A stretch of DNA of 26,305 nucleotides from Acidimicrobiaceae bacterium (GTDB lineage: Bacteria > Actinomycetota > Acidimicrobiia > Acidimicrobiales > Ilumatobacteraceae), in the NCBI GenBank assembly GCA_947458565.1, contig CANGZK010000002.1:1-26305 (forward strand). The letters are read 5' to 3'. The position numbers and the translations under genes were made by a program. The number at the start of each line of letters is the position of its first letter. The first letter of the stretch is position 1. Under the pieces are notes generated by a model. It was not told the DNA's origin and made no database searches. It was given only the letters and a program-made list of their open reading frames with translations. This document shows, one piece after another, positions 1 through 7,651 of this stretch.

Positions 1-41
1 ATATCCGACGATGGTCAGTAATGCTGCGTGGGAAGAACGGT

Positions 42-2402
42 TTACTTCAGCTTTGAAGCACTGAGTAAAGCTAGCCATGTCAGGCGGTTGATCGTGCCCG
101 TTTGTTTTAAACCAACGCTTTTCTGAAAGCGCTTTACTTGACGCGTGGTGCCTGAGCCATAGATGCCATCAGCACGTATTTTGATTTTGAGCACTCTGGC
201 TAGAGCGGTTTGAGCAGTAGCAACTGTCGCATGTTTGGTTCCCTCAAAGAGAACGATTGTTGCTGGGTCGATGCCCAACACTGCCAAAACGGCTTCATCG
301 GCGACGCCGTCGATTGGTAGAGCGGCATTTGTTTCAAGAGTTTTGATGAGTTCAATAGTGCGTTTTCCAAGAATTCCATCAACAACAACGCGTTTTTTCT
401 TTGGCAATTTGAAGTATGTATTGAGTGCATTTTGCAGCCTCTTGACGTTCTTGCCGCGATCGCCCTTGGCCATCGGTGCGCCAAGTGGTACCACCGGTGC
501 AACTCCGTTAGTAATGATGTTCTGTGCTCGCAGAGCGTCCAATTGATTGCGTATAAACAATGTAAATTCGCTGCGCCCTGTGGTCGTGAGATGAACATCA
601 TCACTAAACCATCGGTTTTGTGAAGGTGCACTTGATGCTGCATTCCAGTCGAACAGCGAAATGTTTGGGTAAATTGTCGTGGCGTTTGCAAGAATTGCGT
701 TGGAAAGCGCATAGTTGCGCGATGTTCGGCGAGTTGAGAGATTGATAAACACAATTCGTTGAACTCCACGAGCATTCAGCGCATTGATTACTTGATCAAC
801 ATCGGATTGAAATGTGTTTGGATCATCGTTGTAACCCAACTGGATAATTGCGATGCTTGGGTATTGCTCTGGAGTGAGCGCATTGATGATTGTTGGGGCG
901 TCTGGCGATCCGACTGCTGCAGCTACACAACTCGGGCCTACAAGGCAGCGATTGGCGAGCGCTTGATAATTTATGGTCGGGTAAGCAGGGGTGACCACTG
1001 ATGCGAATGTGCTGGTAATGCTTTCACCTACCGAATCACCGATAAACAGCATTGGTCCAACAGGGGCAGCGTCAAATGCAGCACCATAAATTGGTGAGGT
1101 CTCGTACCACGGTGCGGGTAAATCAAAGATGGATTTAAAGTCGTAGCCCTTGACAGTGACGGTAGACGCGGTGCCATTGATGGCAACTGAGGTTGCGTAG
1201 CCATTCCAATCTCCGCCAAGACCATCGTGCGTAGTGACAACTGATGTGAGTGTGCCAATCTGTGGGTACTTTGCCATCAACTGTGCGGCGGAAATGATGC
1301 GCGTCCAGACCAGCAAGTTATTGTCAAGGTCGCTCGCAAGATCGCCCAAGTCAACTTGTGCAGGAAACGTGCCGCCTGCGGTTCGACCACCGTTGCTCGA
1401 AGTAAATTCCGTGCGTGCAGGCTTGCCGTTTGGTTGCATGATCACGACGCCAGCAGTTTCGGCTATGGCCTGATCGGTGAGTGGATGTTCGAGCTCGATG
1501 ATTTCACCGTTTACGGATTCGCGCAGAGCACTGCCTCCGTAGACCTGACAGTCCTGTGAATCACACGTGCGAGCTAGGCCTGCATACCGGTACTCAGTTG
1601 CTGAATAGGAGCGTGCGGCGACTGCTTGAGCACGCAGAGCATTCATTCCAAGCCCACCTGCAGCATTGCCCCAACTGGCAGGAGATTCGCGTGGCACGAC
1701 ACCTCGCAAATAGCTTTCAATACTGGTGGCGTTGATGGTGCGATTAGCGCCACTCGAGTTATTGACTGCACGGATTTCACCGCGGTAGTAACGAATCTTG
1801 TTCTTAGTGGTGGTACGTGGCTCGCACAAGCCGATGACAGCAGTTGCGGCGGCGGCTGGGTCTGAGCCAACGGTCGTGGTAAACGAAGCAACTGTTTCAA
1901 CGTCTCCAATCAAAGTGAAACCTTCGGTGGCAGGGTCTGTCGTTATTGCACATTTTCGTTCCATCGAACCCCATACTCGATATACGCGTTGCGAGGTTTC
2001 AATTGCTACAAGCGAAGTCCAGAGTCGGCCAGGGGTTGGGTCTTGCAAAAACACCGCATTACTGGCATCGGCAACAACCGAAGTCGACTTGTCGTTCATA
2101 GCTGAAAGATACGTGGTCATCATTTGACCAGGTTCGGCAAGCGAGCCGATGGTATTTCCGGTCGCACCGCCGTAATAGAAATTGAGAATTTCGGTCCACG
2201 TCGAGCCATTCGTAGCCCACCCGTAGGCACCGTATTGGCTCATGCCACGCCCATGTCCATAGCCGCGACCATTGATCACGATTGCGTTGGGCAACAAACC
2301 GTTGTCGGCACGTACCGAACTTGTAGGCAAAATCGTGGCGAGCAGGCCGATGACAATAATGCCAACCGCACTTATCATTTTCGATTTTGGGGGTACGCGC
2401 AT
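42..2402 (-). CDS. Secreted SpoIID/LytB - SGNH hydrolase - double peptidoglycan-binding protein
   Basis: Predicted secreted cell-wall enzyme of 786 residues. After a short basic start there is a hydrophobic signal or anchor segment (about residues 8-32). A SpoIID/LytB region follows (about 40-420), with GHGRGMSQYGAYG and the core GVVPRESPASWG, whose Glu is the likely lytic transglycosylase acid. An SGNH/GDSL esterase domain (about 445-625) carries FIGDSV, LGYNDD and the DDVH block. Two peptidoglycan_binding_1-type repeats (about 643-715 and 720-786) close the chain. It could cleave glycan strands and remove O-acetyl or other esters at one site; that pairing is inference. I chose ATG 2402 over ATG 2432 because GAGGAG lies 11 bases upstream and a -10-like TAGAAT fits a short leader. 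Unlike most genes here it looks SD-led. SpoIID does not imply sporulation: LytB-type domains occur in non-sporulating actinobacteria. Confidence 0.85.
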   Translation of the reverse strand: MRVPPKSKMISAVGIIVIGLLATILPTSSVRADNGLLPNAIVINGRGYGHGRGMSQYGAYGWATNGSTWTEILNFYYGGATGNTIGSLAEPGQMMTTYLSAMNDKSTSVVADASNAVFLQDPTPGRLWTSLVAIETSQRVYRVWGSMERKCAITTDPATEGFTLIGDVETVASFTTTVGSDPAAAATAVIGLCEPRTTTKNKIRYYRGEIRAVNNSSGANRTINATSIESYLRGVVPRESPASWGNAAGGLGMNALRAQAVAARSYSATEYRYAGLARTCDSQDCQVYGGSALRESVNGEIIELEHPLTDQAIAETAGVVIMQPNGKPARTEFTSSNGGRTAGGTFPAQVDLGDLASDLDNNLLVWTRIISAAQLMAKYPQIGTLTSVVTTHDGLGGDWNGYATSVAINGTASTVTVKGYDFKSIFDLPAPWYETSPIYGAAFDAAPVGPMLFIGDSVGESITSTFASVVTPAYPTINYQALANRCLVGPSCVAAAVGSPDAPTIINALTPEQYPSIAIIQLGYNDDPNTFQSDVDQVINALNARGVQRIVFINLSTRRTSRNYALSNAILANATTIYPNISLFDWNAASSAPSQNRWFSDDVHLTTTGRSEFTLFIRNQLDALRAQNIITNGVAPVVPLGAPMAKGDRGKNVKRLQNALNTYFKLPKKKRVVVDGILGKRTIELIKTLETNAALPIDGVADEAVLAVLGIDPATIVLFEGTKHATVATAQTALARVLKIKIRADGIYGSGTTRQVKRFQKSVGLKQTGTINRLTWLALLSASKLK

Positions 2403-2432
2403 GCTGAAGGATTCTCCTCGCTCGCTTGACAT

Positions 2433-2450
2433 TCATTCTACCGAGAATGA
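2433..2450. repeat. 18-bp inverted repeat TCATTCT-N4-AGAATGA
   Basis: A perfect 7-bp dyad with a 4-base spacer. It overlaps the -10 of the SpoIID/SGNH gene and lies 21 bases downstream of the EamA stop. No T-run follows it on either strand, so an operator is more likely than an intrinsic terminator. Function is inferred. Confidence 0.45.
2435..2440 (-). promoter_or_regulatory. -10 element TAGAAT of the SpoIID/SGNH gene
   Basis: TAGAAT on the minus strand would start transcription near 2428. That gives a leader of about 25 bases containing GAGGAG (2414-2419) before ATG 2402. The hexamer sits inside the dyad at 2433-2450. Confidence 0.4.
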
Positions 2451-2471
2451 TCGGCAGGAAAGGGCAATGCT

Positions 2472-3365
2472 TTAGGAAGATTCGCTTACTGGAGTCAGTG
2501 TTTCGCGTTGTTGTACAACCACACCTGTGAGCACCAATGCGATTCCGATTGCGTCGATAAAGGTGGGAGTCTGATCAAGAAATACAAGTCCAAATACAAC
2601 AGCCGTGACTGGCAAGAGTGCGAGCAGCACCGAAAATCTGCGAACCGGAATCTTGCGCATGATGGATTGCTCTATTCCGTATCCAAGTGCGTTGGAGAAC
2701 AAGCCGACAAGTAAACACAGGCCCAAAATTGTGGGTGATGTCCAGGCCGGGTCGCTCTGTGGTGCTCCAAACGGGGCAATAGCAATTGCGCCAATTGCAA
2801 GGCCTACGCCGAGCCCTGAGACGCCTCTATTGAGTTGGGCTACGCGTGACCCAACCACGATGTATGCAGCCCAACATGCAGATGCTAAAAAGATGAACAA
2901 CAGGCCAAGCGGTTCATTGCCAAGTTCGAATCCAGAAAGAATAATTACGCCAAGTGTTGCAAGCCCGAGAGCGCCAGCATTGCGTCGAGATTTGGTTTGC
3001 AGAGCAGCCACACAGATGGGGCCAATGAATTCGATCGCTACACCTTTGCCGAGGTCGAGTCGATCTATCGCCAGATAAAACGTGAGATTCATAAACGCAA
3101 CGGCAATCCCAAAACTTGCAGCAGAGACAAATTCATCTTTTGTCCAAGCACCTTGTGCGCGTAATCGGCGTGCAGAAAAAATGAGCAGAATTAATGCGGC
3201 GCTGATAACACGAAGCCAGGCCACGCTTGCTGGTGCGAGTTGGTCAAATAAGTTAAACGCAATTACTGCGCCAACATATTGAGCGGATGCGGAGCAAATG
3301 AAAAATATTTCGGGTGGCAATGCGCCAATGCGTGCAGCTGCCGATCCAGGTTTTTGTTTGTTCAC
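2472..3365 (-). CDS. EamA/DMT-family permease
   Basis: Integral membrane exporter of the drug/metabolite transporter superfamily, 297 residues, with about ten hydrophobic helices in two EamA halves. Typical features are the helix segments near SVAWLRVISAALILL and the second-half run FSVLLALLPVTAVVFGLVFL, close to the usual family length of about 300. The start is GTG 3365: its first four bases (GTGA) overlap the TGA stop of the upstream aldolase gene, a classic translational coupling. Longer readings upstream would only run antisense-like through the aldolase. Substrate cannot be told from sequence; being coupled to the aldolase suggests a related small metabolite, but that is inference. Confidence 0.85.
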   Translation of the reverse strand: MNKQKPGSAAARIGALPPEIFFICSASAQYVGAVIAFNLFDQLAPASVAWLRVISAALILLIFSARRLRAQGAWTKDEFVSAASFGIAVAFMNLTFYLAIDRLDLGKGVAIEFIGPICVAALQTKSRRNAGALGLATLGVIILSGFELGNEPLGLLFIFLASACWAAYIVVGSRVAQLNRGVSGLGVGLAIGAIAIAPFGAPQSDPAWTSPTILGLCLLVGLFSNALGYGIEQSIMRKIPVRRFSVLLALLPVTAVVFGLVFLDQTPTFIDAIGIALVLTGVVVQQRETLTPVSESS

Positions 3366-4174
3366 TCGAAGAGTTCGGGATCTGATGCGCAAATTTCTTG
3401 AAACAGCGGTTGAAACTGAAACCAACCAGCATCGGCATATCCCGTTAGCTGTTGCGTGTACAGCGCAGATTCGTGGGGGATCAGTTTCGGTGTGCCTGCT
3501 GCTTCGGCAAGTAGTTGCGCTTGGCAACTGCGGTCCATGGTGATAAACCAGAATGCAGCAGCTTCAACCGTGGTGCCGACTGTGAACAATCCGTGGTTCT
3601 GGTGAATCGCGGCCTTGCCAGTTGGAAACTTGGAGATGATTTCTTCGGCAGCTGTTGCTTCGAATACAACTGCACCGCCTTGCTCGGAGATCACGGTGTG
3701 GTCTTCGTAAAAAATGCAGGAGTCTTGTGTGATCGGATCGAGCTTGCGACCGAGCGATGACCATGCCTTGCCATACGTGGAATGCGCATGTGCTGCACCA
3801 ATCACTTCTGGTCGTGCTTTGTGGATTGCGGCGTGCAATACAAACGCTGCTTTGTTGACGGGTTGATTGCCGTACACAACATCGCCATCGTGATTGACCA
3901 AGATCAGATCGCTTGTCTTCATGTGGCGGAAACTTTTACCGAACGGGTTGACCCAAAAGTGATCGGTGAATTCTGGGTCGCGTGCAGTGATGTGGCCTGC
4001 CACACCTTCGCCGTAACCGAGGCGACCAAACACGCGAAGAGATGCGGCTAAGCCAATCTTGCGTGCGCGGCGCTCATCTTCAACGTTGTCGTATGTGGGG
4101 CGCCCAAGTGCTGCAAGCTGCTGGGGGACAAGTTCACGACCGTCAATCTTCTTTGTGCTCTCGGTAATTGCCAT
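3362..4174 (-). CDS. Class II aldolase/adducin family protein
   Basis: A 270-residue protein of the class II (zinc) aldolase/adducin fold, the family of fuculose-phosphate aldolase and ribulose-phosphate epimerase. Metal ligands are visible as AHAHSTYG (two His) and NHGLFTVG (third His). The N-terminal half has the family signature around GEGVAGHITARDPE. Homologues with this pattern are often annotated only as 'class II aldolase/adducin domain protein', and the substrate (sugar phosphate or hydroxy-acid) is not evident. It is the first gene of a two-gene unit with the EamA permease and lies divergent from methylmalonyl-CoA mutase. ATG 4174 is preceded by TAGCCT and then six bases, with no Shine-Dalgarno sequence, so the message is probably leaderless. 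Confidence 0.85.
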   Translation of the reverse strand: MAITESTKKIDGRELVPQQLAALGRPTYDNVEDERRARKIGLAASLRVFGRLGYGEGVAGHITARDPEFTDHFWVNPFGKSFRHMKTSDLILVNHDGDVVYGNQPVNKAAFVLHAAIHKARPEVIGAAHAHSTYGKAWSSLGRKLDPITQDSCIFYEDHTVISEQGGAVVFEATAAEEIISKFPTGKAAIHQNHGLFTVGTTVEAAAFWFITMDRSCQAQLLAEAAGTPKLIPHESALYTQQLTGYADAGWFQFQPLFQEICASDPELFE

Positions 4175-4180
4175 GTGCCA

Positions 4181-4186
4181 AGGCTA
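4181..4186 (-). promoter_or_regulatory. -10 element TAGCCT, leaderless aldolase transcript
   Basis: TAGCCT on the minus strand, six bases before ATG 4174. It fits the TAnnnT-N6/7-start pattern seen throughout the window. Confidence 0.5.
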
Positions 4187-4215
4187 GCCAAGAGCGTGAT
4201 CTGCCGTAATTGCCG

Positions 4216-4236
4216 TGCGAGCCAGTGTGCCTCGCA
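4216..4236. repeat. 21-bp inverted repeat TGCGAG-N9-CTCGCA in divergent promoter region
   Basis: A 6-bp dyad with a 9-base spacer between the aldolase and mutase genes, covering the expected -35 region of the mutase promoter. It is operator-like in position. A dyad of this size can arise by chance, and no bound regulator is known. Confidence 0.3.
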
Positions 4237-4246
4237 GTCAATCTCG

Positions 4247-4252
4247 TAGCCT
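4247..4252 (+). promoter_or_regulatory. -10 element TAGCCT, leaderless mutase transcript
   Basis: TAGCCT followed by seven bases and then GTG 4260. There is no purine-rich ribosome-binding site between them, so translation probably starts at the 5' end of the mRNA. Confidence 0.45.
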
Positions 4253-4259
4253 GTAACCC

Positions 4260-5840
4260 GTGACCGAATCTCAAACCCCACGCCAAACAGACTCCGGAAT
4301 CGTTGTTGAGCCCCTCTATACGGCCGAGTCAATTGCTGGCTCGACGGCCCAAATCGGCAATCCTGGCGAGCCTCCTTACACCCGAGGTATTTACCCAACC
4401 ATGCATCGCGATCGTCTCTGGACGATGCGCCAATACGCGGGGTTTGGAAGTGCAGCTGACACCAACCAACGGTTTAAGTTTTTACTTGAAGCTGGCCAGA
4501 CAGGACTGAGCTGTGCTTTCGACTTGCCTACGCAGATGGGTTACGACAGCGATCATCCACGTTCGGCAGGCGAGGTAGGCAAGGTTGGCGTGGCGATTGA
4601 CTCGCTCGACGACATGCGAACATTGCTTGCCGATTTGCCTCTCGACAAAGTCACGACGTCGATGACGATCAACTCGACAGCTTCGATCTTGTTGTTGATG
4701 TACGAACTTGTAGCCGAAGAGCGTGGCGTTCCAGCAACTGCAATTAGCGGAACAATTCAAAATGATCTCTTGAAGGAATACATCGCACGCGGCACATACA
4801 TTTACCCACCAACGCAGTCAATGCGGTTGATCACCAATATTTTTGAATATTGCGCGGCCAACGTGCCCAAGTGGAACACGATTTCAATTTCTGGCTATCA
4901 CATTCGTGAAGCAGGATCAACTGCAGTGCAAGAACTTGCATTTACGTTGAGCAACGCGATTGCCTACGTTCAGGCAGCAGTAGACGCCGGACTAGATGTA
5001 GACGACATCGGACCACGACTGAGTTTCTTTTGGAATGGTCACAACAACTTCTTTGAAGAGGTTGCCAAGTTTCGTGCAAGCCGCCGTATGTGGCATGACA
5101 TCATGACCAATCGCTTTGGTGCAAAGAAGGCTGCAAGCAAATTGATGCGCTTCCACACCCAGACTGGCGGATCGACGCTGACCGCTCAGCAACCGCTCAA
5201 CAACGTTGTGCGTGTGGCAATTCAGAGTATGGCTGCGGTACTGGGTGGCACACAGAGTTTGCATACAAATGGCTTTGACGAGGCCCTAAGTTTGCCAACA
5301 GAAGATGCGGCGCGAATTGCTTTGCGTACTCAACAGATCATTGGTTTTGAGAGTGGTGTCACTGACACGCCAGACCCACTCGCCGGCTCATACTTTGTTG
5401 AGTCGCTTACCAATGAAGTTGAGAGGTTGGCCTACGAGTACATCGCCCGCATTGATGAGATGGGTGGGGCAGTGCAAGCAATTGAAGCGGGCTTTCAGAT
5501 GGACGAGATTGAAGATGCTGCATATTCGTACACCAAATCCATCGATGATCAATCGAGAGTATTGGTGGGTGTCAACAAATTCACTGTTGACAACGAGCCA
5601 GCGCCAAAAATTACTCCTGCAAACCCGTTACTTGAAAAAGAACAGGTTGCACGGTTGACACAGTACAAGTCGGGTCGAGACATGGCAGTAGTCGCTGCGT
5701 GTTTAGAAGACTTGCGTGCCGCAGCAAAATCAACCGACAACGTGCTGATCCCAATGAAGGCTGCATTGCGGGCAAATGCAACTCTGGGCGAAGTCAGCGA
5801 TGCATTACGCGACGTGTTTGGTGTGTATCGCCCAAGTTAA
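4260..5840 (+). CDS. Methylmalonyl-CoA mutase large-subunit catalytic chain (no B12 domain)
   Basis: Catalytic TIM-barrel chain of an adenosylcobalamin-dependent acyl-CoA mutase, 526 residues. The CoA-binding stretch is YPTM (45-48) to [12 protein letters not shown]. The two residues that set methylmalonyl-CoA specificity in the Propionibacterium enzyme (Tyr89 and Arg207) align with Tyr59 in RQYAGF and Arg177 in [10 protein letters not shown]; His244 aligns with His214 in SISGYH. Isobutyryl-CoA mutases carry Phe and Gln at the first two sites, so (R)-methylmalonyl-CoA to succinyl-CoA is the predicted reaction. The chain ends after the linker helices and has no DxHxxG cobalamin-binding domain, so it needs a separate small subunit that is not in this window. 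GTG 4260 is the start. A biotin carboxylase alpha chain about 6 kb away could supply the preceding step, but the link is inferred. Confidence 0.9.
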   Translation: MTESQTPRQTDSGIVVEPLYTAESIAGSTAQIGNPGEPPYTRGIYPTMHRDRLWTMRQYAGFGSAADTNQRFKFLLEAGQTGLSCAFDLPTQMGYDSDHPRSAGEVGKVGVAIDSLDDMRTLLADLPLDKVTTSMTINSTASILLLMYELVAEERGVPATAISGTIQNDLLKEYIARGTYIYPPTQSMRLITNIFEYCAANVPKWNTISISGYHIREAGSTAVQELAFTLSNAIAYVQAAVDAGLDVDDIGPRLSFFWNGHNNFFEEVAKFRASRRMWHDIMTNRFGAKKAASKLMRFHTQTGGSTLTAQQPLNNVVRVAIQSMAAVLGGTQSLHTNGFDEALSLPTEDAARIALRTQQIIGFESGVTDTPDPLAGSYFVESLTNEVERLAYEYIARIDEMGGAVQAIEAGFQMDEIEDAAYSYTKSIDDQSRVLVGVNKFTVDNEPAPKITPANPLLEKEQVARLTQYKSGRDMAVVAACLEDLRAAAKSTDNVLIPMKAALRANATLGEVSDALRDVFGVYRPS

Positions 5841-5850
5841 GCCGAAAAAT

Positions 5851-7071
5851 CTAACCAATGTTTTGATTGGCAATTTGAACCATGATTGCATTGAAATCGC
5901 ATCGTGGAAGTTGGTCGGTGTAGGCAAAGAGAGAACTGAAGCCGTAACCGATGGTTTGTTCGCCGGCGCTCAGCAAGTTGATGATGTCGGGATGGATTGT
6001 GGGGAATGCATCAATCATCTGTCTATCTAGATCGTTAACGACCTTGCGCATCTGGCGGTGTGTGCTTCGATGATGCCGAGTGGCAATGATGCATTCTTGA
6101 CGGAAACGCAACCAAGTTTGTCGTTCTGGAATCAGGCCAAACTGAAAACTGTCGGTGAGACCGAAGTTGGGCCGTTGAACTTGAGATGCATCTTGTTTTG
6201 CAACAAGGTTTTGATATTGCGTTGCTTTCAGTAACTCGACAACCGCATCGTTCATGAGTTGTTCTTTATCGTCGTAAACGTTATAGATCGTGCCACTTGT
6301 CAGTTTGGATTTGCGGGCAATGCGCGAAATGGTGGCACCAGTAAAACCGGTTTTGGCCATCACTTCGGCTGTTGCGTTGATCAACGCATCGCGCACCGCA
6401 TTACCTGTGTTGGCTTCAACTGGTCGTGGCTTTGGCACTGGAGGTGCAACAGTCGTCGGCTGCGCTGTTTGATAGGCCTGGCGCAAACCTCGTAGTACTA
6501 GTCCAAGATTGGGATTCGTTGTTGTAATAAATGAACGCAACGTAGATCCGAGAACCATGCTGGCCCCAAGTGCGACACCCGCGCACTCGATCGGTGAGCT
6601 GCTTTTCTTGAGCCCTGCGTCGTAAAGCCACTGAGTTATCTGCGGAATCACAACTTCACCTACCACCTCGTTGCGTTGAGCAACAACTACAAACTCTGCA
6701 GCTAGGGCAAGAGTCGACGACGGTCGCTCAAGTCGTGCAATGAGGTTGGGGTCAAGGTTGGGTTTTGCTTGTGCGGTGAGAAAAAGAATTGTTTCGCGAA
6801 TGTGGTCGCCAAACTTTTGGGCGACAACGTGCTCCCACAACGCCACGAGCATTTCATCGTTGTTTTCATAGCGATTGTAAATTGCGCCAGTCGTGAGGCC
6901 TGCGCGTTTGGCAATCGAGCTTGCTGCAATGCTGTCCAGTCCAACTGCCGTCGCCTCTTGGGTGAGTGCCTTGAGGATGGAAGCGGTATTGGCGGCAGTG
7001 CGCTTTGCGGGGGCACGTCGTGCGACTGGGTCTGACGGAGATCCAGTGCTGGTTACATGACGTGTTTGCAT
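5851..7071 (-). CDS. Tandem double-TetR transcriptional regulator
   Basis: A 406-residue chain holding two complete TetR-type regulators in series. The first DNA-binding domain (about 25-80) reads SIAKRAGLTTGAIYNRYENNDEM; the second (about 225-285) reads RIARKSKLTSGTIYNVYDDKEQL. Each is followed by a helical region of the size expected for a ligand or dimer domain. A Pro-rich linker (PPVPKPRP, about 208-217) joins the halves. TetR proteins normally work as homodimers, so this may be a single-chain pseudo-dimer able to read an asymmetric operator; that is inference. ATG 7071 is chosen because TATGGT lies six bases upstream and a longer start would run into the nitroreductase gene. It lies 22 bp after the nitroreductase stop and ends 10 bp from the convergent mutase stop. 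Confidence 0.88.
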   Translation of the reverse strand: MQTRHVTSTGSPSDPVARRAPAKRTAANTASILKALTQEATAVGLDSIAASSIAKRAGLTTGAIYNRYENNDEMLVALWEHVVAQKFGDHIRETILFLTAQAKPNLDPNLIARLERPSSTLALAAEFVVVAQRNEVVGEVVIPQITQWLYDAGLKKSSSPIECAGVALGASMVLGSTLRSFITTTNPNLGLVLRGLRQAYQTAQPTTVAPPVPKPRPVEANTGNAVRDALINATAEVMAKTGFTGATISRIARKSKLTSGTIYNVYDDKEQLMNDAVVELLKATQYQNLVAKQDASQVQRPNFGLTDSFQFGLIPERQTWLRFRQECIIATRHHRSTHRQMRKVVNDLDRQMIDAFPTIHPDIINLLSAGEQTIGYGFSSLFAYTDQLPRCDFNAIMVQIANQNIG

Positions 7072-7077
7072 GTGTTG

Positions 7078-7083
7078 ACCATA
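7078..7083 (-). promoter_or_regulatory. -10 element TATGGT, leaderless double-TetR transcript
   Basis: TATGGT on the minus strand, then six bases, then ATG 7071. It sits in the short gap after the nitroreductase stop, so the regulator may have its own promoter as well as read-through. AAGGA slightly upstream is a possible alternative ribosome-binding site. Confidence 0.45.
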
Positions 7084-7093
7084 TCCTTCACAA

Positions 7094-7648
7094 TTAATTG
7101 AAGTAGGTGATCGCAGGCGCTGGGCGCTCAATAGCCGGCAGCATTTTTGTTGGCCAACCGATATACAACATCGCGGTTACATGTGTGCCTGAAGCAAATC
7201 CACAATGGCGTGCAACATCATCGTTGCAACCTTTTGGGCAACTCGACCAAAAACTTGCAAGTCCTAGTGCAGTTGCACCGAGCAACATGTTTTGAATGCC
7301 CGCCGCAACAGCGTCACGGTTTTCTTCATTTTGAAGTGCTGATTCACCTGGGGCAGAACCGACAACAACAACGACTGGTGCGCGCAAATACTTAGTGCGT
7401 GTTTTAGTTACCTTCATGTCGGAGTCACCATTGCGCTGCATTGCATCGGCCGTTGCATTGCTCAGCCCACGACGCGACTCGCCCGTAAATACGCTAAACA
7501 CCCATGGCCATGTCTGTTGATGATTTGGGGCCCATGTAGCGACAGAACACAACTGATTGATCAGATCGATCTCGACGTCGCGTTCCTGATCGACAAGTAA
7601 TTGCGACCTTCGGGTGCGCACAAGCTGTGCGAAGTCGTCAAACTGCAT
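7094..7648 (-). CDS. Nitroreductase family FMN oxidoreductase
   Basis: A 184-residue flavoprotein of the nitroreductase fold. Family marks are the N-terminal TRRS (FMN phosphate contact), WAPNHQQTWPW (substrate/FMN loop, usually APNH...PW) and the C-terminal helix GLASFWSS, followed by LYIGWP. Such enzymes reduce nitro groups, quinones or enoates with NAD(P)H; the substrate is not determinable here. ATG 7648 lies only 3 bp after the dapD stop, so it is the last gene of a lysS-dapD-nitroreductase unit. Length is normal for the short bacterial forms (about 180-200). Confidence 0.85.
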   Translation of the reverse strand: MQFDDFAQLVRTRRSQLLVDQERDVEIDLINQLCSVATWAPNHQQTWPWVFSVFTGESRRGLSNATADAMQRNGDSDMKVTKTRTKYLRAPVVVVVGSAPGESALQNEENRDAVAAGIQNMLLGATALGLASFWSSCPKGCNDDVARHCGFASGTHVTAMLYIGWPTKMLPAIERPAPAITYFN

Positions 7649-7651
7649 GGC

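Noticed and set aside
42..2402. Sign of a sporulating organism because of SpoIID
   Set aside because: SpoIID/LytB domains occur in many non-sporulating bacteria and no other sporulation gene is here.
3362..3527. Longer N-terminus for the EamA permease (from 3527)
   Set aside because: It would overlap the aldolase by over 160 bases with a Cys/Arg-rich, non-membrane sequence; GTG 3365 gives the normal length and a coupling overlap.
4401..4406. His49 in YPTMH of the mutase as a substrate-specificity switch
   Set aside because: Counting back from the conserved His (His214) shows that the specificity Tyr corresponds to Tyr59 in RQYAGF, not to the residue after TM. His49 is at a non-catalytic, variable site.
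4260..5840. Ethylmalonyl-, isobutyryl- or hydroxyisobutyryl-CoA mutase
   Set aside because: The Tyr/Arg pair fits methylmalonyl-CoA; Phe/Gln or Ile at these places and the WLFRTYAGH start of ethylmalonyl-type enzymes are absent.
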